Shown here piece after piece: positions 52,601 to 64,000 of a stretch of 64,000 bases of DNA. The position numbers and the translations under genes were made by a program. Origin of the DNA: Luscinia megarhynchos (Eukaryota; Chordata; Aves; Passeriformes; Turdidae). The stretch covers positions 25,315,002 to 25,379,001 of the forward strand of contig CM067570.1 in assembly GCA_034336665.1 (NCBI GenBank). The letters are read 5' to 3'. The notes beneath the pieces are model-generated. The model ran no database searches. It saw nothing but the letters and a program-made list of their open reading frames with translations, and was not told where the DNA came from. Positions within the stretch are counted from its first letter, which is position 1. The number at the start of each line of letters is the position of its first letter.

Positions 52601-55600
52601 TGCAGGCTGTTTCCTGATTCTGTTGCCCAGCCTGTGCCTGAAGATGAGGTGACAGAAAACTGGTGGGGCTGTGTCCAGTAACTGTACAGGGCAGGAGGAC
52701 TGGTGGGAGTGAGATGCCAGAGATCCCCCAAGCTCATGCTCTTGTTTTCCTGTGTATGTGATAGGTCCCCTGGGAAATACAATGGCTGGGAGCAGGCTGC
52801 AGGTTTTATGGCAGGGTGTACTGGGTTTTGTCCCCCGATTTAAAAACACTTTTGGAAAACTTCTTTCAAACAGGGCCTGCTAGTGTTTTCATCACATAAC
52901 TGAAGGGCTCTGACGTTAGAGATTTTAATAGCATTCTTGAAACATCATAAAACTGAGAGGAAAATAACATTTGCACTTGTTAACTAAAGGGAGCACTTAA
53001 TTTTCTGAGCCCACAGGCTGCTATTTTTTTACAGGGCAATTTCTTATCATAGATGCATTTTGTATTTAACCTCTTATATGTATACAGTAAAAATACTGTA
53101 TTTTAACAGCCAGTATAGTTTGTAGTTTCATTTTTTCTGTCATTTATATCAGTCTAATGATGACTTTGATAAATGAAATCTCCTTTCTGGCTTCAGAGCT
53201 GATCTTCTCTGCCTCAGTCCACATTTGTAGCTGGGTGTTTGTATAAAATGTAGGTCACTCACATACTGTTGTATCACTTTGGAGGCTTACAGCTTTCATG
53301 CATTTCAAAACCATAATTGGACTACTGTGAACTTCTAAGTTAACTGTATTTCATTTCTGCTACTTTCTTAAGAGTTGGTAGAAGATGTGTATTCACAGTG
53401 TTTGGAAGTGACCTTTACTGAGACTTTTTTCTTTTAAAATAACCATATAAAGGCAAATTGCTGGGGTCTTGTATAGTGACACATTTCTGGAGCACTTGAC
53501 CTGCTATAACTGTGTATTACGAAATTGACAGTAGTTATTATATGCTTTTACTGTTTTTTGCTTCTTTTTCTTTCCTATAAATCTGAACTAAGGACTTTGG
53601 GAAAGTTTTGGTGATAATGTCTTCACCAGAAAGCAATGATAATATACCTGAAGAATGAAGGATTTAATAAACTCTGGTTCACTTTAGATGGCAGTTGTGA
53701 GAGAAATAGATGGTTTGACTTTTCCGAACGCTCTGCGTATGTTTTTGGCTCTTGCTGCAATGAATTATTGTTCCCTTCCAATCCTGAATCCCTGCAGTAA
53801 AAAGATCCAGGGTAAGAAAAAAATATGTTAATTAAATTTCCCTTCCTTATACCAAATTCTTCCTAATTATTGTCTCATCTCCCTTTTCTGACTTCCTTTA
53901 AAATTCAGGAAACATCTTTGTTTTACAGGATATTATAGTTATGTGGAGCCATTTGACAAGAAGCAGGACAGAAAATTACTGATCAATAATAAAAGCAAAT
54001 AGCTCTTGTCATCTCTGCCCTTCTTAACTTCTATCTGAATTACATATTTTTCTTTACATTTTTCTGTACACAGGATTTAAGAAAAAGAATTTAATTTTAG
54101 CAAGGAAAAGAGATTTCAAATAAAATTTTATAACAAATCTGAATTGGAAATTGACAACTTACAGGATGGATTGGTGACTTAGTGTGATTAGTTGGTAAAC
54201 TAAAGGGCAAATCGCATTTCCCTGATTACTGGATTTAATTATGGAGTACTGCTTAATAAATAATTAACCTTATGCTGTAGCCCATAAAAATATTAAATGG
54301 AAGCTAAACTTTCACCTCTCTCTATACTTTTCCAATACGTTGCTTAAGTCTGTGTTGTCAGTATGTGTTGATTCATGCTTAAAATACATAAGAATTTGTG
54401 TCTCAAAAAACATTAAGGTAGCAAAATAGCAGTCTTAATAGAAATTACCCAGAAGCATTAAGGCTGCTTGTACAGTCTCTATTTGTCCTGTTTGTTCAGA
54501 TATATTAGGACACAATGTCTAATTGCACATCCTGGCTTCTCCTATAGGACTTTCACCACACCCACCACACAGGCCTGGTGGCATATCCAGAGGGAGCAGT
54601 AACTTTCTTCAGCATTTCTTTAGTGTATGCTGAAAATGAAAAATCCCAGAACACAAGATATCCTGGGAACACAATCTTCTTACTTATTTTGTTAATTTGT
54701 CCCCTTTTGCTGATTATTGTAGCTTGATTCTGGCTCAGTTTGGTTTCTTCTAGTTTCTTAATGTGTTTTAGCTAAGCAGAGCTTTGCCTAGCTAGTTGCA
54801 GTCTTCCACAGTTTCTTACCATACTGTTCCCTCCTCCATCCCTTAACCAAACTGTTACTACAATGTCTAACAGCTCCCATTGCTTTTTGTCATTTGCCCC
54901 TCTGTGATCTTTTGTTACAGAAAATGTCCATGATGTTCCATTTCGACAGTTAATTCACATTCTGGAAGCTTGTCACACTCTCCAGTACCGTAATGTAAAA
55001 CTGTTCTCAGCATTAGCAGACTATGTTAATTCTACTGCCTACCTTTGGGACAAAAGACAGGTACGTTTTTGAGACCAAATAATTTATAGTGGTACTAAGA
55101 GAGTATTTGATGCTTTCATATTACCTTTCTTCATGTTTGTGCTTGATCTTTAGTAAACAAATGTTTATGAATACCAGTCTGGTGAAACGGATAGTTACAT
55201 TTTTAAAATGCTGTTCTTTTCATTGATAAGTAAAGAAAAAAAAAGTTTTGAAAAATTTGCTTTCATTAAAAATGTATTCTATGAAATCAACAGGTAGGAT
55301 CAACTTCACTGGTTTTCTTGACTTATAAAACTATCTTTTCTTTTAGATTATCCTTTTTCTCTCTGCCTGCGAGGTACTTGCCTTTCAGCCTACTGAGTTG
55401 CTGGATATTTTTGCTGAGAAGCTGATAGAAGACCCTGATTTCCTTAACTTGAAAAACCTTTTGATTGTTCTTCGAGTTTATTCACGACTCAACCATGTTC
55501 CTCGAGTCCAAAAGCATCTGTAGGTTTTCATTTTGAGTGCCTGATAATGTTACATAGTCATTACAGAGTAATGTATGGCAATAGTATTTAATTTTATTTG

Positions 55601-58600
55601 TGAAAGAGCTCATAATCCTATTTCATTCATCTCTAAGGTAAATTGCTGTGTCTTTTAATATTTTCTTCTAAATACAATTTTTTTTCTCTAACTGAAAGAC
55701 TAACCAGGTTCTAGACTGACCAAGCTACTACTGTTGATAGGTAGGTGTATCCTCACTGTAAGAATCAAACACTAATGTTAGATAACACAAAATACAATTA
55801 CAGAAGATAATAAAGATTTCTGAGTTGTATTTTTGTTTGAAATATATATTTTATGTAGTATACTTATTTGTGTACTTGGATACTTTTCTTCTCCTTTTGG
55901 AAAAGGTTTTTTGAGACTCTTCATAACTGCTTGAATAAGTGCCTACCTCAGATTTCCAACATAGAACTGCTGAAGGCAGTGTATTCACTTGGCATCTTAG
56001 GATATCTTCCCCACCATGCACTTGATGAGCTGCTGCAAAAGGACAGCAAGGATGAACTTACACTGTCAGGTCAGACCTTACTTTGTCATGTACTTGTTTT
56101 AAACAGGATGTCTGCCTGTGTATGTTATTTGTTGTAATTATGTTAAAAGATTAGAAATTATAGAACACAAGCTTGATTAATATTAAATTTGAAGTCCTCA
56201 GGACAAAGCTAATATAGTGATGGTGATCTGAGTGATCTGGGTCTACACTAGGGAATCAGGCTTACTGTCTTGGGCCCCATGGTGGCAAGAGTTTAACAAT
56301 AGGTGTGCACTTAAACATAGAAAGTCTTAACCTTTGCAAACTAACTTTAGTACCTGGAGTCATGAGTAAAAGTGTGATTTGGAATGTTCTGAGTTACAAT
56401 GAGGTCCTTGGAATGGTTTGTAGAAGGATGTGGTTCCCATGTTACCATTTTGTACAGCTAGTAGAGTAGTCAAGTGGAATTTGCTATGCTAGAACAGACT
56501 ATAAATTATAATAAAATGAAAAATTCTGTGGGATAATATATTGTGTGTAATACTTTCTGTATCCTTTTTCAGATGATCTTAAAGAACAAAACACAGTGAT
56601 GCTTCACTCTGTGAAAACATGTATGGAACTTGACAGCCCTTCTTTCACAAAACCTGCATTTGTGCTCACTGAGAATTTGTCCTCATTAGTACCTCTTAAT
56701 CTCAGAAAGGCTCAGGAGGCACTGATAGAACTTCTGGGAGATGAGAACATGTTTCGGCAAAATGTTCGGCTGCCGTACAGATACCACATTGGTATGAAGC
56801 GATATTACTGTCATAGTATTTTAAATATGCATTTATAATCCCCAAAATAATAAGATGGTAATAAATTTGCATAGGGTGCAAGTGATTAAAAGTTTAACAC
56901 TTTGAAGATACAGTCTTTTAACAAATTATGTCATTGATTGGTGAGTCTACTTTTAATGATTCTTCTGTTAAAGTTTTTAAGTCTATTTACAAAAATTTTT
57001 ATGATTTCTCTTGTTTACAAAACAGCTTTGGATTTTTTTTTAGGTATCAGCAAGGAGATGTTAATTGTACATAAATCCTATGTGGCTGACTTCGAGGGAG
57101 TTGACATATTAGTACCAAATCATGTTAAAAACAAAGCCAAACAGCAGCTGCCTTTTTTTTCTCTTTCCTTCTCTTTTGTTCTCTTGTTTCTTCCCTGAGG
57201 TCCTGGCTAAGATTTAGGCTCTACTTTCCTTTATGAAATGGGACATGATTTCTTTTGGTTTCTCTTATATTTTTGATTTTGCCAGCCATCCAGCTTACCA
57301 GTTTTTCAGTAGTAGTAGTAATTTTATTGCTAAATATTTTAATATTTAAATATTTCTAATGAGGAATTGGATTGCGGGAAAATCTGAGTAGGCATGACAG
57401 AAGTAGTTTCTTTAAATGATGATTTCACGCCATAAATTTAAATCTGCAATTTCCAGAAACAAATTTATTTTTTTCTTGAGATGAGCAAGCTATATCATTG
57501 AGGGGAGGTAAAAGCTATCAGTAATAATTCAATTATTAGAGAACAGCAATTAGAAACAGACCAGTGATGGTGTCGATTAACTTTGGAACAATTAATGGGT
57601 TCAAGTGACAATATTAATTTTAACCTCTTTTTGTTTTGTTGTTTTATTTTCAGATTTTGAAATCAGAATGGATTCAGACAGGAAGAAAGTGCTCCCCATA
57701 GCTGCAACAGATGATCATCCTGATTCACATGTTCAGAGGTGTCTTTTTTTGACTGCATATTTTTTCTAGCACGCTAGTCTTATTTGCATGTATCCCATCC
57801 AGTTACTTCTTTGATTCACTGATTTGAAGAAGCAAAGTAGATAACTCAGTTGTTATTTGTGCTCACTGGAATATCCAAAAGTTGCCATGACAGTGCAAAG
57901 CAACAATTCATCTAGCTTGATACCTTTTTCTAACAAAGGCTAACACTTAACATTCCAGAGAAGTAGGCAGCAAACATCACAGCGATCTGATACTCTTGTA
58001 ATGAAGGCAGATAGCAATTTTTATAAAAGTATTTGTCCAATTAAACATTCAGTTATTCTCTCAAGTCTCAGAAATTTGCATCTCAGTGATATGTTATGGC
58101 AGTTAATTCTGCTACTGAAATATAATGTGAATGAAAAGGATCATCATATCCACATTTTAGGTGATTAATTTAATCTTGTGTAGAAGACTGACCTCTCAGT
58201 TACTGAAGCAGGACATATATCATTTAAGTAATGCTTAAGCAGAATTGGGTAATACTTAACATTTATGTGCTGGATCACTGCACAGCAATGTATTTTGTAC
58301 AGTTTGCTTTTTGATAAAAGGAGAGCTAGTGAATTGTGTAACAGAAATCAGTGTTCCAAGACATTCAGCTTTCCTCACCCTTCCAAATAGGTTATTATGG
58401 GAGGAAGTGACTGATTCTGAATATCATTAGCAAAGGATCAAAGTAAGTGCAGAATCTGTCAAATTAATGGAGAATGTTGAACGATCTATTTCCTTGTCAT
58501 TGTGGGAGAAGTGGAGATCTAAGTACCTAGTTCTTTTGTAGGTACTTGGGTAGATGCTGGTACTAGTGTGAGGCTCATGGAAGAAAAGAGTTGAAATTAC

Positions 58601-59424
58601 TTAAACTTGAAGAAGGAAGAATGACACGTGTATTCTGCAGTGCTAAATAACGTCGTCAAATCATTGTCTTATAAATTATTATTCTGCATTTTTACAGTGA
58701 AGTCTTCTCTACTTTCCTTGGTTGCAGGTTGGCTTTTCTGTTTGCTCCTGTGTCTGCCTTCTGTCTGGGTACAACACACCCCCAGGGGAAGCTGGCAATG
58801 AAGAAGCGGCATCTAAATAAACTGGGCTATCATGTGATTCTGGTGAGAAGAGCCCTGTTACTGTCTGCTTCAGTCCTGTTAGCAGCACAGTGATGAGTGT
58901 GTTTGGTAGATCAGGCCTTATTCCACAAACCATGAAGGTTCACCAGGAATGGTGGGCTTTGTCCAATGTAATTGTGTTAAGTAGTTGTCCAAGGTAATTG
59001 TGTATCATTTCTAGTTAGAGGGTAGTGGTGCTGTCACTAGGGAGAAAAGAGAGAGGAACTCTAAAAGACAAGCTACTACTTACCATTAACAGTAAATAAA
59101 TAGTTGAGGGGAAAAAAGTCAAGCCACTAATGGCTTTGTCCCTGAGAAACTGTGTCTTTGACTTATTTCCCTGATTTTTATAGACTCAGTGATTCAAGTG
59201 AACTTGTTTTCAGTGAACAACTTCCTGTGGCCTTCTCATTGCTGAGTACTTGGTTTGTAGGACAAGGTAGTTTGGACAATAGAAATAATGTACCCTGTCC
59301 TTTTACTTTCTTACAGATCCAGAACAAGAAGTTTCAGGAAATGAAAAATGAAGATGCAGTTGAGTTTTTGAAAAGAAAAATTTATTCAGAAGATGGTTTC
59401 TCTTTTCCTGAAACAACTATGTAG
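49654..59424 (+). CDS. FASTKD2: FASTKD2, FAST kinase domain-containing protein 2
   Basis: Mitochondrial RNA-binding protein of the FASTK family; acts in RNA granules, on 16S rRNA and in mitoribosome assembly. Exons: 49654-50313, 50707-50810, 52219-52327, 53688-53811, 54921-55060, 55347-55519, 55906-56069, 56573-56791, 57654-57738, 58728-58842, 59317-59424. All junctions keep phase; 2001 bases, 666 residues (human about 710). The N-terminus ([20 protein letters not shown]) is basic and Ser/Thr-rich as for a mitochondrial presequence. It aligns with an internal MNNK in human, so the first in-frame ATG was chosen. The FAST repeats follow ([27 protein letters not shown]), with the RAP domain at residues 594-652. 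Shares its promoter with MDH1B. Confidence 0.97.
57654..59424 (+). CDS. FASTKD2: FASTKD2 last three exons: RAP domain
   Basis: Exons 57654-57738, 58728-58842 and 59317-59424. They read [17 protein letters not shown], then [20 protein letters not shown] and [13 protein letters not shown], then the closing [13 protein letters not shown]. This is the RAP fold (restriction-endonuclease-like) that ends all FASTKD proteins. Stop TAG at 59422-59424. Confidence 0.95.
58959..59003 (+). repeat. 19-bp direct repeat, 26-bp period
   Basis: TTGTCCAAtGTAATTGTGT (58959-58977) and TTGTCCAAgGTAATTGTGT (58985-59003) differ at one base. A small local duplication in the last FASTKD2 intron. Confidence 0.85.
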
Positions 59425-59436
59425 GATAATAATTAA

Positions 59437-59442
59437 AATAAA
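59437..59442 (+). terminator. FASTKD2: Poly(A) signal AATAAA of FASTKD2
   Basis: Canonical AATAAA only 12 bases after the stop codon, followed by T/G-rich sequence suitable as a downstream element. It predicts an unusually short 3' UTR of about 30-50 bases. Confidence 0.75.
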
Positions 59443-59479
59443 CTAAGAGTTTTGGGTCTCCTGGTTTCTCTTTTTCTTG

Positions 59480-62400
59480 TGTAATTACTGTAAGGATTTT
59501 AACAGAAGAGATAAATAGTTTTATACACAACTGTATGCTCCACCATATTACTGAGTAAGAAAAGTATGTGAAATGAACGCTGCCTGCTGATAGTGGGGGC
59601 TTTCTTGTGAAGTGGGAGCAGATTTTCTTTAGTGGAAAAAAATAATTGATCCAAAAAGCACTGGGACATCTATTGCTGTTACAATGTCTTAATTTAATCT
59701 GTACTTTGCTTCCCCTCCTTCATGCCCTTAGTCAAATTTCTCTCTTCTCTTGAGCTGGGCCAGGGAAAAGATGTAACTGTTTCAAGTGCTGTTGGAACCT
59801 GGCCTACAACTAGGCACTAGAAGGATTTCCTCTCAACTATATAGTTCTTTATGCAGAACTATATATGGTAAATCAGTAAATAACTATGCCTAAGTGGTAT
59901 ATTAAAAGATCCAGCCATATGGAAACTTCCTGAAAAAATCAATCTCACTCAGCTTTCAGAAGTTTAGGCCAGTAATGGTCCTGTTTGCTGTGTGCTTTTT
60001 CTTTTGAACCCTTTGCTTCACTGCTATGCTAATGGATTTTGATGCTTCTCGCTGCAAGAACACTGATCTGCTGTGTCTGTATAAACTCCATAGCTTATAA
60101 AAGCTATTAGTAGCTCCAAAACTATTCAAAGAGGTGTTGCAATACTCAGAATAGTTCATTACACCCTGTGATGCATCTCCACTGACCTGTTAGGAGTGGT
60201 GCAATTGATTATGTTGGCAGAGCTCTAGAACTGCAAATCAGCTTTGGACCTTTGATAGGAAGGAGCAGAGAACTGATACGTTTTTTCTCTTCTTGGTAAT
60301 ATGTAATTTTGTTGTTCTGGGGTTGCTGAGGTTGCTAATAGCTTTTTGTTTCACTCATAATTTTGCTGTAGCACAGTCACAGGCCTATGGGCATGAGGGG
60401 AAGCAGGGAAACGGCAATACTTTCTACAGTGACTGTGTGCTACCTAACCGTGGTGCCCTTGCTTCACTTGCTAAGCTACAGGCACTCTGTTCTTTGTCTT
60501 TCTGAAGTAGTGTGGACACATGGTTAAGGTACTACATTGATGATATAAAAAAGGTATTACAGTAATGAGATAATGTGGAAAGAAACAATATGCTTAGGAA
60601 AATTCACTGCCCAAACCTTTGTGGAACATGCAAATAGAATATAGTGCATATTTATGAAGGAATAGTGCAACCAAAACAGTGTGGTCACCTCAGGCATAAA
60701 AAGCAGAGAGCTGTTCAGCATTTAAGTTTCTGAAATGCAGCACATGCAGAAAAACAGATTTGAGGCAATTGTAAAACTTAACAGCCAGTTAATGCTTTCT
60801 TATTCTCTCTTTTTGGATCTTCTGCTTTAAGGAGGCACTGTCTGTGAGGCAGGCTGGCCAGTGCTATTCTGCTGTTCTGGGCTGGACTCATGGTCCCAGC
60901 CTGTGCTGGAGGATGTCTGAAATATCCTATGCTGGAGGGCCAGATAGCATACAGAAGTGTGTTTGAGAAAGTGCTTGGTGCCATTCAAGCTGGAAGCCTG
61001 CAAACCAACACTGCCCTGCCAGCTGTGGCTCTTGGGCTGGGGAGCTCGTTCCTCCAGCTGCTCTGAGCTTTTAAGTCAGGTCCTCAGTCGCAGGTATGTA
61101 AATTCAGGGACAACACAGGCAGGGGTGCCAGCAGCCTGGATAGAACTAACCACTAGTGGGCACAAAATGGCACAGCATTTAAATTAGCTTATCACTATAT
61201 ATTCTTTCTTAAACATCTTGTCAGTAGGTAGAAACTTACACAAGCAGTGGAAGTGTAGTAGTCTGCCATAAGGATCACCTTGCTTACTAAAGTTTCTTGC
61301 TCTATGCTCTCTCAATAATTTAGGTCATCTACAGTGATTCAGAGTTCCAAGCAGTATGTAGCTGCTGCCAGAAACTTCAGAGCTGTGGATTTTTTGGATC
61401 TTTACATATGCTCAAAAACTAGTCTGCTGAAAATAAATCCAGATTTTTCAGGTGTCCAATTCATGTAATAAGGAAGATCTACTCCCCTGTCCTGTGCATT
61501 ACAATCTATATTCAGAATACCATTCTCCTTTCCTGAATCACTATTAAAATTAGTGGGAGACTCACAATGAAGATCAACAATAATTATTTTGTGTCTGTAA
61601 TTATGGGGTTTGTCACTGCATGGAATGCTTGATGTGAGAGGTGCAAAAGCAAGCAGGTACAAAATGGATGATTTAAACTGACCTGCCAGTGAGGCTAACT
61701 GGAGATGTGAGCTGCATCTTTTCCTATCATTTTCACAGTCTTCCTGCAGATTCAGGAACATGTGTTTCTAAACCTTTATTTACACTTGAACACGTTTTAA
61801 GTGCAGTGGCTGGAAATTGTATCTCAATGAGGAGTGAGAAACAAGAAAGCTGTATATGATTTTATTTCATACAGCCCATGGATGTATCTTATGAATGAAT
61901 GGAACCCAAACATTTGCTGTGATGTTTGACTGACTGAAGGTATTTCAAGGGTGTATTGAATATGTAGCAAGCCAAGGTTCTCAACTCCATGGGAAATGAA
62001 AATAAGTAATTCATTAAGTAAATTAAATTGCTGAAACAGGGAGGATTTTCAATGAATTGAAGGCTTATTAAAGAAAGTATAGGGCTTAGAGTAATTATAT
62101 ATCTATGACTTAAAGACAGGGGACTCAGATGCACTAAGCAACCATAATAGAAAGGCATCATATATTATTCCTGGGCCACAAAGAAGTCAGAAAAGCAGAA
62201 GCATATCTTTCCTTCATTCTGAGTTACGAAATACTCAGTATTTCAGTATTTGTCCTGCCAATCTCAAAGGAACAGGTACTGCCTTTTATGATTCCTGGTT
62301 TTTACATGCTGTTTGCTGTTAGTCATTAATTCATACATAAATCTTATCAAAAAACAGTAAAATGCCATGGTAAAGCTGGATTATCTTATTATTTTTTCCT

Positions 62401-64000
62401 TGAGAAAAAAGCAAATACTGTTCATCCTGAGAAATTTCCACATCATCAGAAAGCTATACATACAAAAGGATGACAAGGTTAGATCATTATCACATATCAC
62501 ACAATCAAAAAGAAAACATTGAGGGAAGCATTTAAAAATGTAAGTTACATAGCAAATTTCACAGGCCTGAGGAACCATGTTAAGCATTGCAAGATGTGCG
62601 AACAGATCTAAAATGAAAGCAAGAAACAATCAGAAGATATGGGCTGCAAAGGTCAGGAAGGTTCTTGCATCAACGAAAAAGAAACTGAGCGAAATTAAAC
62701 AAATTTTGTAAAGTATCACAAAACGAGAACAGTGAGTCTTTGGAAAAACAAATTTTCTCCATGAACAGCTGGATTTGCAGACCCTGATAATCTGTTCTCT
62801 CCAGTTTGGATTTCCTCATGTTTAAAACCACTTTTGAACCCTAACTCCAGTATTCTCAGGTTATGAAATATTCTGGCCAATTAGTTCACAAGAAATATAC
62901 AGGAACTCTCTTTAAAAATTCCACTTTGGTCTCAAAATGATAAAGATATTCATAAGTGACTGGGAAAGAGGGTCTGAAAGTTCACTGCAAGAGTGTAATT
63001 TTTGTTAAAAAATCATAATCTAAATAAACTAGATCTTGATTTAAAGACTGTTTCTCAGGTATTGAAACAGTTTCTGCATGGACAAGAGGTTGAGTAATGC
63101 TTTGTATGCAGAGACCTAGAGATCTGGCTCTGGTTAATTGGTAAAGTGAAGAAAACACTAAGACTTCCCTCTAACTGGCTTCCTTGCCCCACCCCTCTGG
63201 TCATTGCAGTAAGTATTGTTGTATATTGCCATTTGTTATTATTGAGCTATTCTCTTTGCACACAAATATCAGTGCGTGTAAACTTGCATGAACGAGGGTC
63301 CAGTTTCAGTATCTCTTTACTGACTCTAGAATATTGGAATTAAAATAGAACTGCAGGTGTTTTGCAGAGCTCAAAAAAGGCGAAACATTCACTCCGAGGT
63401 GAAATGTGCTGAAATTAGGTATATCAGAACAAAATCAGAGGCAGAGTTATCTGATGGTTGTGACATGCAGTATTTTAAAGGGACTATGGTACTTAAGCAA
63501 AGGTTTTGTTGAACATGCAAATCTTGTGGTGTCGGGGTTTTTTGCTATAGTAACCACAGTGGTTTTAGTAGTTCTTTATCTCTTTTAACTGATGCAAATA
63601 TAATGGAATTCTCAACTATGTTTAAAATCAGTCCTTCTAGCTGTAGCAGGTTTTCCCCCTTTTTTCAGTATTTCTGGGCAACAGTATAAAGTGAAAATAT
63701 ATGAATGTGGTGGCACCCAGAAATAATAAGAAGGAGAATTTGTATTTGTTTGCAGCAAAAGTCCTTGTGTCCACAGATAACCAGCGAGCTTTTGGTTTCA
63801 TCCTGTTTCTTCTCTCCAAAATAAGAACTCCAGTAATATCGTTGCCATGGCACCTATTAAAACCTGGGTAAACTCTTGCTTTATGAAGCAAGATGAAGTT
63901 TTTTTATAAACAGGAGAATTTATTTTCACTTTTCACTGCTATAGGTAAGGGACCCTATTAATGCCTATACACAGGGGCATTTTTTACTGAACATTCCTGA
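59480..64000. other. Intergenic DNA downstream of FASTKD2; no gene recognised
   Basis: No carboxypeptidase O exon, which synteny would place next, and no other protein match was found. The block 60.83-61.15 kb is somewhat richer in GC with several short frames but no splice logic. A 119-codon minus frame at 61402-61761 has no recognisable motif. Confidence 0.55.

Noticed and set aside
61402..61761. 119-codon minus-strand frame downstream of FASTKD2
   Set aside because: No recognisable domain, no carboxypeptidase motif and no splice partners.

Overview
The window is vertebrate nuclear DNA, almost certainly from a bird. Genes are split into short exons with GT-AG introns. The interspersed repeats I recognise are two 3'-end fragments of CR1 LINEs, the typical avian retroposon. 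CpG islands mark the promoters, and repeat density is low. The gene order, read from the proteins themselves, is FAM237A (+), DYTN (-), MDH1B (-), FASTKD2 (+). From memory this is the order and orientation of the human 2q33.3 block between ADAM23 and CPO/KLF7. I cannot name the species.

Layout. 1-8.2 kb: intergenic, no gene recognised. 8.2-16.4 kb: FAM237A, the precursor of neurosecretory protein GL. It has a CpG-island promoter with a CRE-like site, a non-coding first exon, and two coding exons at 11.8-12.2 and 15.9-16.1 kb. 16.4-20.5 kb: intergenic. 20.5-35.7 kb: DYTN (dystrotelin) on the minus strand, about 14 exons, with EF-hand-like and ZZ zinc-finger parts intact. Two exons each carry one base too many compared with the family reading frame. 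35.7-41.5 kb: intergenic, with one unexplained ORF at 37.4-37.7 kb. 41.5-48.8 kb: MDH1B on the minus strand, 9 coding exons, 471 residues. 48.4-49.25 kb: a CpG island that is the shared head-to-head promoter of MDH1B and FASTKD2, containing a perfect RFX X-box. 49.5-59.4 kb: FASTKD2 on the plus strand, 11 coding exons, 666 residues. 59.4-64 kb: intergenic, nothing recognised.

The genes do not form a pathway. FAM237A encodes a secreted, amidated hypothalamic neuropeptide. DYTN is a dystrophin-family scaffold. MDH1B is a divergent malate-dehydrogenase-like protein that has lost the catalytic residues. FASTKD2 is a mitochondrial RNA-binding protein. The points most worth a second look are the two +1 shifts in DYTN together with an alternative splice path that restores one open 639-residue frame, the X-box in the MDH1B/FASTKD2 promoter, the missing mammalian-type start codon in FAM237A, and the lost MDH active-site residues in MDH1B. 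Exon coordinates were derived by hand from splice sites, frame continuity and remembered homologues; no search was run.
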